Of a DNA stretch of 64,000 bases, positions 1 to 8,013 are shown one piece after another. The stretch spans positions 310,001 to 374,000 of the forward strand of contig CAXXJK010000005.1 in the NCBI GenBank assembly GCA_963665595.2, in the 5' to 3' direction. The position numbers were made by a program, and so were the translations under genes. The notes under the pieces are model-generated. The model saw nothing but the letters and a program-made list of their open reading frames with translations. It had not been told where the DNA came from and ran no database searches. Each line of letters opens with the position of its first letter. Positions within the stretch are counted from its first letter, which is position 1. The stretch is from G963665595 sp963665595. Its GTDB lineage: Bacteria; Actinomycetota; Coriobacteriia; Coriobacteriales; CADBOM01.

Positions 1-1314
1 GCGGGCTGTTCAATGTTTACTGCGGCCAGTCTTACCTATTTCAACACGGGAAACGTTACGAACATGTCTTCGATGTTTGCTAACTGTACCGGGATTACCT
101 CGTTCAGCTTTCCTGCTACCTTTACCACTCCTAAAGTAACCAATATGTCTTCGATGTTTGCTAACTGCTCAAATGTTACCGCGCTTTCGCTTTCAACCTT
201 CAGCTCGACGGTTTTGACCACGACGGCTTCAATGTTTTCGGGCTGCGCTAAGCTGGCTACTCTTTCGTTTCCATCGGCCTTTGTCTGCGCCTCGGTAACC
301 GACATGTCTTCGATGTTTGCGAGCTGTTCGGTTTTGGCGTTACTTGATCTTTCATATTTTGATACAGGCAGTGCAACAAGCATGTCTTCAATGTTTAATG
401 CCACACCAGCGCTCGCTCAGGTAACGCTGGGAACTTCATGGTCATTTAAGGGGAGCGGCTCGACAGTACTCTGTACATTACTTACCTCTCCAAGCCCCTA
501 TACAGGCAACTGGCAGGCGGTCGGGCTAGGGTCTGTGTCCTCGCCGGAAGGTGGCGTATATAGTCCCTCTGATCTTGCTGCTTCCTACGACGGTGTCACG
601 ATGTCGGATATCTATGTGTGGGAGCATCCGACCCTTACGGGGACGGTTACGGTTTCAGGCACAGGTCTTATCCTGAGCACACTTACTGCAAGTGCCTCCG
701 GCACTCAGGTAACGACACTTTCTTATACGTGGTATTCTGCCGCCGATGCTACTTCAGAGGGATCTCAGGTTGGTACCGGCACCACCTATACGCCACCAGT
801 CGATCAGTACGGAAAATATATTTATGCGGCGGTTTCTGATTCAAACGGGTTCTATAAAGGCAAAGTTGCTTCTTCACGTATCATGATTACCGCAAATATC
901 TCGATTACGGTGCCCACTACTATTCCCGTGTCAGTCGCAGCCGACGGAAGCATAACGGGTCCCTCGCCGAGTTCCTCTCAGATTAAGAATACCTCTGCAT
1001 TTGCCATCCATGTCTCTACCATACAGGCAACTGCTGCCTCAGGATTTAATCTGGTAACTGGCGCGGATTATCCGTTAGCCTCAGACAATAATACGTTCTG
1101 GATGACAGTTAAGCCCAATTCTGGTACCGCCATACAGCTTGCATCCTATGCAACACCGATGGCTCCTACGGCAGGGGAGTGGAATCTTGCTGCCACTACC
1201 GGTGTCACCAACCTGACCACCACCGGCTTCATTAAAAATGTTGATAAGAATCTTTCAGGCAACTCAATGACCGCTATTATCATCAGCTGGGCATTCGTTC
1301 CCGGCACCGTCTAA
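1..1314 (+). CDS. BspA/DUF285-repeat surface protein, 3' part (5' end outside window)
   Basis: The reading frame is open from base 1, so the true start lies upstream. The visible part has three zones. The first (to about residue 150) is a run of 26-27-residue repeats carrying the core V-T-[ND]-M-S-S-M-F-A-[NS]-C, typical of DUF285/BspA-like leucine-rich repeats of cell-surface proteins. The second (about 200-290) is an Ig-like domain with a TLSYTWY core. The third (about 300-433) begins ISITVPTTIPVSV and resembles C-terminal domains of secreted coriobacterial proteins. The C-terminus is SWAFVPGTV, with no LPXTG motif or transmembrane anchor, so attachment is unclear. Seen: repeats and domain order. 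Inferred: adhesion or host-surface contact. A complementary-strand frame at 36-404 stays open only because of the repeat. Confidence 0.8.
   Translation, partial: AGCSMFTAASLTYFNTGNVTNMSSMFANCTGITSFSFPATFTTPKVTNMSSMFANCSNVTALSLSTFSSTVLTTTASMFSGCAKLATLSFPSAFVCASVTDMSSMFASCSVLALLDLSYFDTGSATSMSSMFNATPALAQVTLGTSWSFKGSGSTVLCTLLTSPSPYTGNWQAVGLGSVSSPEGGVYSPSDLAASYDGVTMSDIYVWEHPTLTGTVTVSGTGLILSTLTASASGTQVTTLSYTWYSAADATSEGSQVGTGTTYTPPVDQYGKYIYAAVSDSNGFYKGKVASSRIMITANISITVPTTIPVSVAADGSITGPSPSSSQIKNTSAFAIHVSTIQATAASGFNLVTGADYPLASDNNTFWMTVKPNSGTAIQLASYATPMAPTAGEWNLAATTGVTNLTTTGFIKNVDKNLSGNSMTAIIISWAFVPGTV
4..405 (+). repeat. Tandem DUF285 coding repeats, period about 78-81 bp
   Basis: Copies of a short core, ATGTCTTCGATGTTTG or a close variant, begin near 4, 64, 145, 223, 304 and 382. 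Most spacings are 78-81 bp (26-27 codons); the first is 60 bp. Copies at 64 and 145 share about 23 identical bases. This is a natural substrate for slippage or recombination that would change repeat number in the surface protein. Confidence 0.75.
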
Positions 1315-1356
1315 GTTTTAACGTATAGCCCGCTTTGTTAAACGAGTCTTCTCCGA

Positions 1357-2292
1357 TCAGGATTCGTAGAGCACGTGGCCCATTCTTGAGATGTTGTAGC
1401 CGGGCGTAATCTTAAAGCCTTCTTGGAAGCCGACTGAACCTACTATATATTTAATAGCCTGTATGGCTTTTTTTGTGTGCTCGCTCTTGCGTATTACGAG
1501 TGCAAGCTCCTCGTCCTGCAGCGGAATGAAGTCGAGGCCCTCAATTTGATGATATACGCGCTCGATACCAACGCCAACGTCGGCACCTCCTCGTGCAATG
1601 AGCGAGCCGAGGGCGAGCATCGAGGAAGTCTCACGATTATAGCCCTTCACTTGAGAATGATCAGCCTCAAGTTGAACGAGGTGTTCATCAAGCAATATAC
1701 GAGAACCTGCTCCTTTTTCGCGATTGATGATAGTAACATCGGGGCGCAGCAGGTCACTCCAGGCACGAATATTCTTGGGATTGCCTCGCCGAACAAGAAG
1801 TCCCTGGCGACGTATTGCAAGATGTATCATAATGATGGGGGTTCCGGGAACAAGGCGCTTTACATACGGTAGATTATACGTGTTGGTCTCGCCATCCCAG
1901 AGATGTATCGCGGCCGTATGTACCTTATTCAGATATATGTTCACCAATCCATTATAGCTACCCGTATAGGCGCGAAGTGCGTTTATACCGCTTCCCGCCA
2001 GATAGTTGGCAAGCACATCAAGCATTACATCTTGTCCTGCGATGATGAATGCATGCTCACGGTCGATTACATCATTAGTATCAGCGAGCGCTATATCGAT
2101 GGTTTTTTGAGTAGCATTAGTTTTTGAGAGAGCGATATATGCCTGGACATCTTTCATGGTGAAGCGGATTTTTCTACCAATGTTATAGGAGTTTATCTTG
2201 CCTGCTTTCACCAGGTTATAGATGGTGTTCTTGTTGACCTGAAGAATCCCTGCCACTTCTTCAGCAGTCAACGCGTCTTCATTGATGGTCAC
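1357..2292 (-). CDS. HTH (excisionase-type) regulator with periplasmic-binding-like domain
   Basis: A 311-residue protein with GTG start (complement of 2290-2292), preceded by GGAGG about 7 bases upstream. Residues about 8-55 form a MerR/excisionase-type helix-turn-helix (LTAEEVAGILQVNKNTIYNL). Residues about 90-300 match the PBP-like fold used by cytoplasmic oxyanion sensors, with the HLWDGETNTYN and RRQGLLVRRGNP motifs. In this family the domain resembles ModA/TupA-type binding proteins and is thought to sense molybdate or tungstate. It diverges from a two-Mop-domain protein at 2572, which supports an oxyanion-responsive role. Function is inferred from family and context; the ligand cannot be read from sequence. 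Confidence 0.75.
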   Translation of the reverse strand: MTINEDALTAEEVAGILQVNKNTIYNLVKAGKINSYNIGRKIRFTMKDVQAYIALSKTNATQKTIDIALADTNDVIDREHAFIIAGQDVMLDVLANYLAGSGINALRAYTGSYNGLVNIYLNKVHTAAIHLWDGETNTYNLPYVKRLVPGTPIIMIHLAIRRQGLLVRRGNPKNIRAWSDLLRPDVTIINREKGAGSRILLDEHLVQLEADHSQVKGYNRETSSMLALGSLIARGGADVGVGIERVYHQIEGLDFIPLQDEELALVIRKSEHTKKAIQAIKYIVGSVGFQEGFKITPGYNISRMGHVLYES

Positions 2293-2571
2293 AGAAAGAC
2301 CTCCTCAAACGTTGGTTCTATCAACAACAGAAATAGACTTAAATGAAAATAGACGAGAATAAATATAGTATAGAATATCATCGGAAAAGAATAGAGTGAA
2401 CGGTACGAAAGAGTACGAAAATCATCAGGAGAGAGTTGTCGATACGTGAGCGCTCGCTTTTCGCCTATTATTACGCAATAACATCAGGGAACATGTGGCA
2501 GGACGAAGGGGTAGTTCTTCGTAGCGCTTAAGAAATTTACTGGTTGACCGTTTGAGAGAAAGAAGGATGAC
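2293..2571. promoter_or_regulatory. Divergent intergenic region of the oxyanion pair
   Basis: This 279-bp spacer separates the divergent regulator (2292) and Mop protein (2572). It holds a direct repeat of GTACGAAA at 2403-2410 and 2413-2420, which also reads as a small dyad (GTAC-6-GTAC). It is AT-rich near 2340-2390 (TATAGTATAGAATAT). These could be an operator and a minus-strand -10 region, but no match to a known operator is claimed. Confidence 0.25.
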
Positions 2572-2994
2572 ATGGCTATTTCTGCGCGTAATCAAATTGT
2601 GGGAGTTGTAGAAGGCATCAAAGAGGGAGCGGTAAACGGGGTAGTCGCAGTAAAGGTTGGAGATCAGCTTGTGAAGGCTGATATCACGATGGAAGCTATT
2701 AGAGAGCTTCCCCTTGTTTCTGGCGCTAAGGTTGCCGTGATTATCAAGGCTACCAATGTTTTGTTTGCCTCAGGCAACGAACGCATCATGAATATTTCTG
2801 CACGCAACCAATTTGTTGGTACCGTAACGAAAGTTGAGCGTGGCGCGGTAAATGGGCATGTCGCGTTGGACTTTGGATCAGGCACCATCAAAGGCTCCAT
2901 TACTAATGAGGCTATCGATGAGCTCGGCCTCGCTGAAGGAGAGCCTGCCGTTGCAATCATCAAGTCGACAGATGTCATGATTGCAACGCTTTGA
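2572..2994 (+). CDS. Two-domain molybdenum-pterin-binding (Mop/TOBE) protein
   Basis: 140 residues made of two tandem Mop domains (about 1-70 and 73-140). Each begins with an almost identical SARNQ[IF]VG[VT]V segment and contains G-A-V-N-G and IIK[AS]T[ND]V motifs. Mop domains bind molybdate or tungstate oxyanions in the cytoplasm (molbindin/ModG-like storage or buffering). The ATG follows GAGAAAGAAGG at a suitable distance. The divergent regulator next door is probably its controller. No molybdate transporter genes are in the window. The family call is secure; molybdate versus tungstate preference cannot be decided. Confidence 0.88.
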   Translation: MAISARNQIVGVVEGIKEGAVNGVVAVKVGDQLVKADITMEAIRELPLVSGAKVAVIIKATNVLFASGNERIMNISARNQFVGTVTKVERGAVNGHVALDFGSGTIKGSITNEAIDELGLAEGEPAVAIIKSTDVMIATL

Positions 2995-3034
2995 TCGTTG
3001 GCTTTGAATTGCCACAAGAGTAGAGGAACAGAAT

Positions 3035-3073
3035 AGAGCCTTGTCCTTATCTGAGAGATTGGGACGAGGCTCT
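3035..3073 (+). terminator. Hairpin after the Mop gene
   Basis: AGAGCCTTGTCC at 3035-3046 can pair with GGACGAGGCTCT at 3062-3073 (one mismatch). No U-run follows, so this may be a weak terminator or an RNA-end-stabilising hairpin. Confidence 0.3.
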
Positions 3074-3188
3074 CGCCATGGTCACACCATACAAAGCGGT
3101 ACAATGGATTCAGAGCATCAGGTAGTTTCTTGTTAAAAGTATTTTTCTTGAGATACAATAGCGGGTAATTTCAGGAAAGGAATATACC

Positions 3189-4052
3189 GTGAACCCTTTT
3201 ACCTCCATAGATTACGCTGCGGCATGGGTTGAACTTCAAAAGGACCGACGCAAGCCTGATGACAGCGCATACTGGGATATGCGCGCGGAGACGTTTGGGG
3301 GTAGTGACCGACCTTCCTCCTACGCAGATGAATTTATTGCGCGACTTATGCTCAGGCCCGAAGACAGCATTTTTGATATGGGATGTGGCACCGGTGCGCT
3401 GGCATTGCCCCTTGCTCGCGCAGGACATCAGGTCATAGGCGCAGACTTTTCTGCTGGTATGCTTGAGCGTATGAGTGAAGAAGCAGTAAAGCATGCTGTT
3501 AGTGGGAATACCGGCTTGCAGAACGTGGATGTGCACCGGTTTGCTTGGGAAGATGATTGGTCTGTCTATGGTGTAACTGACAAGTGCGTAGATGTTGCGG
3601 TTGCTTCTCGTTCTATTGTGGTGGCTGATCTTGCGGTCGCCATTGACAAACTCTCAAGAGTAGCCCGACGCAAAGTAGCCATCACGCTTTCGACGGACGG
3701 TTCGCCACGATCAGGAGGAGCCATTTTACGCGCCATAGGGCGCGGGCCCGCTGCAGAATATGACGTATTGTTTGCTCTTGTCATATTGTGGCAAAAGGGA
3801 TATCTCCCTTCTGTCGACTATATCGGAGATCCTCGCATTTCGCATTATCCGACACCAGAAGAAGTGTTTCTTAAGACAAAGCGAGACATACCTGACCTTA
3901 CGAATGAGGAAGAAGAAAAGCTTCATTCATTTATTGATGCGCATATAGTGCCGGTAGAAGAGCATGGCGTTACCTATTGGATGCTTGACTACAAGCGTAA
4001 CCCCACATGGGCGTTTATTTCTTGGCAGACGAATGGGGCTTGCACTCAGTAG
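3189..4052 (+). CDS. Class I SAM-dependent methyltransferase
   Basis: 287 residues from a GTG start, with AGGAAAGG eight bases upstream. The class I methyltransferase signature is DMGCGTGALALPLA (about 61-74), the SAM-binding motif I, followed by HQVIGADFSAGML (motif II region). The substrate cannot be inferred. The C-terminal third (TPEEVFLKTKRDIPDL, then YKRNPTWAFISWQT) probably shapes the substrate site. The last 38 bp overlap the 3' end of the convergent EamA gene. No operon partner of related function is apparent. Confidence 0.8.
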   Translation: MNPFTSIDYAAAWVELQKDRRKPDDSAYWDMRAETFGGSDRPSSYADEFIARLMLRPEDSIFDMGCGTGALALPLARAGHQVIGADFSAGMLERMSEEAVKHAVSGNTGLQNVDVHRFAWEDDWSVYGVTDKCVDVAVASRSIVVADLAVAIDKLSRVARRKVAITLSTDGSPRSGGAILRAIGRGPAAEYDVLFALVILWQKGYLPSVDYIGDPRISHYPTPEEVFLKTKRDIPDLTNEEEEKLHSFIDAHIVPVEEHGVTYWMLDYKRNPTWAFISWQTNGACTQ

Positions 4053-4959
4053 GTTTAGCGAAATTGTGCGTTCGTCTCACGCGCAGGCCGGGCAACTGGT
4101 TGAATGCTATGCCGGCAAGGATGAGGACCACGCCTATAATTGTCAGGGGTGTGGGCTGCTCTCCCAGTAAGAGCCAGACGGCGATAATACCCATGGGGAG
4201 TTCACTTGAGGCCATAATGTTTACCATCGCAGGGTTTAGATGAGGCGAGGCATGAGCGATGAGAGATACGGGAATGATGATGCCAAGTCCGGCCAGCCCC
4301 AGAGAAAACAGCCAGATAGTCGGCTCGAGTGCGCTCTCAACAAAGCACATCGGGCGGGCGATCATCGATATGATAAAGCCTCCTACGCAAAACATTGTGG
4401 TACGTAGTGGTACCGAGCAATGAGTTTCTATCCTGCCTGAAAAGAAGAGAAAAAGCGCGTAGAGTAGCCCACTGCCAAGACCGCAGATTATACCTAATAG
4501 GCTGATGTCGGCGAAGTTTTCTTCAAAAACTCCCGCGGCGAATAGCGTTCCAATAATGACAATCAAAGCAGCGAAAAGTGTTGCGCGTGCAGGCAGCCGA
4601 CGCTTTACGATACATTCAAGGACCACGCCAATCCAGACAAACTGAAAGAGCAGCGTGAGCGCTACTGCACTCGGTAATAGTGTGAGCGCAGTATAGTAGC
4701 ATAGGCTGGTCCCTCCGCCCAGCAAGCCAAGGCTTGTAAGGCGCGCCAATTGAAGTAGCGTAACGTTCGTCTGCTGACGAAGCAGGGCCACTGGAGCCAT
4801 GATTATGAATGCGAGAAGATACTGGATGGGAAGAAAATCCGGCACATTCAGCCCGAGAAAACCTGCATATTTTACCAGAGGAACGATGAAGCCGTAACTC
4901 GCCCCTGATAAGAAGACGAGCAGCGCATAGGTTTGCTTGGACGATGAAGTGATATTCAT
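4015..4959 (-). CDS. EamA/DMT-family permease
   Basis: 314 residues with about ten hydrophobic segments arranged as two EamA repeats, the usual drug/metabolite transporter architecture. Repeat 1 is about residues 10-140 (LVFLSGASYGFIVPLVKY start). Repeat 2 is about 155-295 and contains LLLGEQPTPLTIIGVVLILAGI, typical of the end of an EamA domain. Likely an inner-membrane exporter or permease of a small metabolite; the substrate is unknown. Transcribed away from the exchanger locus at 5302. Its 3' end overlaps the methyltransferase by 38 bp in convergent orientation. Confidence 0.82.
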   Translation of the reverse strand: MNITSSSKQTYALLVFLSGASYGFIVPLVKYAGFLGLNVPDFLPIQYLLAFIIMAPVALLRQQTNVTLLQLARLTSLGLLGGGTSLCYYTALTLLPSAVALTLLFQFVWIGVVLECIVKRRLPARATLFAALIVIIGTLFAAGVFEENFADISLLGIICGLGSGLLYALFLFFSGRIETHCSVPLRTTMFCVGGFIISMIARPMCFVESALEPTIWLFSLGLAGLGIIIPVSLIAHASPHLNPAMVNIMASSELPMGIIAVWLLLGEQPTPLTIIGVVLILAGIAFNQLPGLRVRRTHNFAKPTECKPHSSAKK

Positions 4960-5123
4960 GAGAGTTATTCTAACTGCAGCTTGGGTACGTTTTGCATCTT
5001 GAAAAAGAGTCTACGCTCAATGACTACATGTTATTAATCATGTTAAATCTTTGGAGACATCTTTGTTCATTACCTGCATGATTGACGGGAAACTTCCCCC
5101 ATGTTTTACTACAGTTCAGTTTT

Positions 5124-5256
5124 CTATGGGGGAGTAGTTGGCAGCAGATGTGCTGTGTTCCTTCCAACATACTGGCTATAACGCCTGGTTGGAACTTAAA
5201 CGATGAGACTCATAGACAAGGCTTCTTGCAAGAAGCCTTGTCTATGAGTCTTTTTA
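5124..5256 (+). promoter_or_regulatory. yybP-ykoY (Mn2+) riboswitch with transcription terminator
   Basis: Seen: the conserved GGGGAGTAG element at 5129-5137; a hairpin CAGCA/TGCTG (5142-5155); a stem TTCCAAC/GTTGGAA (5162-5168/5188-5194) starting the CAACATACT segment; and a perfect terminator palindrome 5206-5251 followed by TTTTT. P1 can form from CTATGGG (5124-5130) and CTCATAG (5209-5215). The latter lies inside the left terminator arm, so aptamer P1 and terminator exclude each other. Known: yybP-ykoY RNAs bind Mn2+ and switch on metal exporters. Inferred: Mn2+ allows read-through into the exchanger at 5302. Confidence 0.78.
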
Positions 5257-5301
5257 TGATTACAAGCACGGGGTAGAACTCTGTTGAGAAATGAGAAGTG
5301 A

Positions 5302-6258
5302 ATGATAGTTATTGCGTATATCGTCGTGGCGGCTGGTATAGTGTGGCTTTCTCATAAAGCATCTGGTTATATTGATCTTTTGGATAAGACCACCACTATA
5401 TCAGGTGCTTTTCTGGGTGGTATTATGCTTTCTGCGGTTACCTCGCTACCAGAACTTTTTACCGGTATCTCCTCAACGATATTGCTCAATGAGCCTGGCT
5501 TGTGCATGGGAAATATTCTGGGGAGTGATCTGTTCAATCTTGCGGTCCTCGGTATATGTCTTCTCTTCACATTATCGCTGAGCCATAGAGCAAGAATCTC
5601 GCATGCTCATATCACCGTGGTACTCCTTATAGTGCTCATATACGTCGCTCTTTTGCTTAACTTTCTTACTGTATTGAACGTGCAGATACTGACCTTTAAT
5701 GTAACATCGGTCGTCATAGTGATTCTGTATGTTCTCGCGGCGCGTCTTCTCGCCAAGGATACTGATGATGAATCTACGGTGGCGCAAAATGACGCACTCG
5801 TGACAACACTTTCAACCACCCAGATCATCACGCGTTTCATTATTGTGAGTGTAGGCATAATCGTGCTTGCCATAATAATCACCTATATAACAGATAACAT
5901 TGCCACTCAGTATAATCTTGCAGCGGGGTTTGCCGGTGCTCTATTTCTCGGGGTCGCGACTTCGCTACCAGAAGTTTCATCGACAATTTCACTCTTTCGC
6001 CTCAAAAACTATAATGTCGCTATCGGAAATATCATTGGCTCGAATCTGTTTAACCTCATGATTCTTGCCTTCATAGACATCATCTACCTGAAGCCGGGAG
6101 TGTATGATTTCAGCGATCCGCAGACGCTTGCTCTCTTGATTTGTGGGCTAATTTCCACTGTGTTGTTGTTTATGACGCTGAAGTGGCGCAGAAAGCTCGT
6201 CTGGATATTGTGCTCCTTAGGCATGACCGCAAGTTATCTCGCGTTCCTTATCGTGTGA
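5302..6258 (+). CDS. Sodium/calcium exchanger-family (CaCA, YrbG-like) cation antiporter
   Basis: 318 residues with about ten membrane segments and the two signature alpha-repeats of CaCA exchangers. Repeat 1 is near residues 40-80 (AVTSLPELFTGISS, then GNILGSDLFNLAVLG). Repeat 2 is near 205-255 (GVATSLPEVSSTIS, then GNIIGSNLFNLMILA). The acidic E in each SLPE motif is the ion-coordinating residue. The family exchanges Ca2+ or related divalent cations against Na+ or H+. The Mn2+ riboswitch directly upstream suggests that manganese efflux is the physiological job here, an inference from context. Confidence 0.87.
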   Translation: MIVIAYIVVAAGIVWLSHKASGYIDLLDKTTTISGAFLGGIMLSAVTSLPELFTGISSTILLNEPGLCMGNILGSDLFNLAVLGICLLFTLSLSHRARISHAHITVVLLIVLIYVALLLNFLTVLNVQILTFNVTSVVIVILYVLAARLLAKDTDDESTVAQNDALVTTLSTTQIITRFIIVSVGIIVLAIIITYITDNIATQYNLAAGFAGALFLGVATSLPEVSSTISLFRLKNYNVAIGNIIGSNLFNLMILAFIDIIYLKPGVYDFSDPQTLALLICGLISTVLLFMTLKWRRKLVWILCSLGMTASYLAFLIV

Positions 6259-6302
6259 TTCTTGATAACTTCGATCAGATCCTTTGTACACATGAGCCTG
6301 TG

Positions 6303-6875
6303 TCAGACAGAGTGGCCAGACGTGTTGTAGGAGTAATAATAGCTGCTGTTGTTGCCGTAGGAGTGAGAGCCACTGTTCAGAGAATTAACGACACTGGGCA
6401 GGTTATGAAGCATTGCGGCAATAAGGGCTCCTAAGATACATGCGATAACCAGTTTCATGCAGAATTTAAGTGCGCCAATAATGGTTCCCGCTAAACTAAT
6501 GCCCCAAGCAGTTCGTGCTTCAACACTATCAGGGTTATTCTTGCGCGCACGACTGCTCTTGGTAAGGCCGATGATGCTGCAGATCAAGCCGGGGAGATCA
6601 AGGTTTAAGGCAACAAGAGAGATGCCGGCAATGCTCACGCCTAATCCAGAAGTCTGTGAATCTTTGCTAGCACGCGTGCTCATGGTTTCTGCTTCCGGCA
6701 ATGGCGCAATCTTGTTATCGAGGCTGTCGGATGTCTGATCAGATTCATGGCTTTCTGAAACAGGGGGTGTTTCTTCAGAGAGGTCGGTGAGATTTTTGTC
6801 GCGCAGTGAGGTACCGCATCGTTGACAGTAGGCCGCGTCTTCAGTGCAGAGCGTGCCACAGGCTGGACAATACAT
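6303..6875 (-). CDS. Zinc-ribbon DUF4190-like membrane protein
   Basis: 190 residues. The N-terminus is a four-cysteine zinc ribbon (MYCPACGTLCTEDAAYCQRC). An acidic, Ser-rich linker follows (about 30-75), then two hydrophobic segments characteristic of DUF4190 (about 78-105 and 118-150, including LAGTIIGALKFCMKL). The tail is Tyr/Ser/Asn-rich (SSYYYSYNTSG). Similar proteins are common in actinobacteria and Firmicutes but have no assigned function. Converges with the exchanger gene, 44 bp apart. Confidence 0.72.
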   Translation of the reverse strand: MYCPACGTLCTEDAAYCQRCGTSLRDKNLTDLSEETPPVSESHESDQTSDSLDNKIAPLPEAETMSTRASKDSQTSGLGVSIAGISLVALNLDLPGLICSIIGLTKSSRARKNNPDSVEARTAWGISLAGTIIGALKFCMKLVIACILGALIAAMLHNLPSVVNSLNSGSHSYGNNSSYYYSYNTSGHSV

Positions 6876-7000
6876 GGGCTATCCTTTCGCAGAATGTTAT
6901 GCGTATTATTGCAGTATAGCAATGGAATGATCTGATGTTTTGACTACGCAGTGAGGTATTACGCAATCAGAGCGAAATCGACAAAATACCAGACAAGGAA

Positions 7001-7837
7001 TCAATCTCTTCTTAGTTCCCAAAACGTTACCGCACTAGCGGCGGCCACGTTAAGTGAGTCTATTTGATGTTTCATAGGAATGCGCACCACGTAATCACAC
7101 GCTGCGATGGTTTGAGAAGAAAGACCATCACCTTCAGTCCCAAAAACTAAGGCCAGTTTGTCACATGCTTTCAATTGAGGGTCATCAAGGGAGATCGCAT
7201 GGTCGCACAAGGCTAAAGCGGCGGTCTTGAAACCCTGATGGAGAAGTTTTTGAATCCCCGCGTCAGGCCAATCTTGTGCCTCTTTGCCAATTCGTGTCCA
7301 AGGAATCTGAAAAACTGCACCCATCGATACGCGCGCGGCTCGCCGATACAACGGGTCACAGCACGTAGGAGTTATCAATATACCGTCAACGCCCAGACCA
7401 GCAGCAGAGCGAAATAGTGCGCCTACATTAGTATGGTTTACGATTCCCTCGAGAACTGCAATACGATGTGCGGGACGCAGTATTTCTTCAACTGAGGGCA
7501 AGGGGCGTCGACGCATGGCGCAGAGAACACCGCGGGTGAGAGAAAATCCGGTAAGTGTTTTCAATAAATCGGAGGGGCCGGAAAAAACAGGAATCTCATG
7601 CCCCAGCCACATTTCTGCCTTTTCGAATAGCTCGGCTGCTTCTGAAAGAAGGTGTTCCCCTACGAGAAATGACAATGCATCATACTTTGCTTCAAGCGCG
7701 CGGGAAATTACGAGAGGCGACTCAGCAATGAAGATGCCTCGTTCGGGCTCAATCTTGCTACGAAGTTGGACCTCCGTCAGGCGTAGATAAACGTCGAGTT
7801 GTGGATCATCAAGAGAATCAATATGAATGATGGGCAT
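7001..7837 (-). CDS. TrmH/SpoU-family RNA 2'-O-methyltransferase
   Basis: 278 residues with an N-terminal substrate-binding region (about 1-110) and a C-terminal SPOUT domain. The three SPOUT motifs are visible: NHTNVGALFRSAAGLGV (motif 1, about 133-149), LVFGTEGDGLS (motif 2, about 227-237) and IPMKHQIDSLNVAAASAV (motif 3, about 252-269). These bind SAM in the deep trefoil knot and supply the catalytic Arg and Asn. Likely methylates a ribose in tRNA or 23S rRNA; which one cannot be told. Stands alone, divergent from lysC. Confidence 0.87.
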   Translation of the reverse strand: MPIIHIDSLDDPQLDVYLRLTEVQLRSKIEPERGIFIAESPLVISRALEAKYDALSFLVGEHLLSEAAELFEKAEMWLGHEIPVFSGPSDLLKTLTGFSLTRGVLCAMRRRPLPSVEEILRPAHRIAVLEGIVNHTNVGALFRSAAGLGVDGILITPTCCDPLYRRAARVSMGAVFQIPWTRIGKEAQDWPDAGIQKLLHQGFKTAALALCDHAISLDDPQLKACDKLALVFGTEGDGLSSQTIAACDYVVRIPMKHQIDSLNVAAASAVTFWELRRD

Positions 7838-8013
7838 GCGAACTCCTCTTCGTCTCTATTCTAGGGTGCAACGTTAAAGAAGCGGCCCATAAACCGTCTA
7901 ATATGGGCATTCTCGCGAAATTATGCATATGTACGGAGCGGCCCCGTGTTTCTCTTCTACAATGAGTGCGACCATAATCCATGATGGCTCACACAGGGGG
8001 AGGCACTCTTTTC

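Noticed and set aside
36..404. Minus-strand 122-codon frame inside the surface-protein repeats
   Set aside because: It exists only because the repeated coding sequence has no stop in that frame; its repeats are the reverse image of the real ones and it has no ribosome-binding site.
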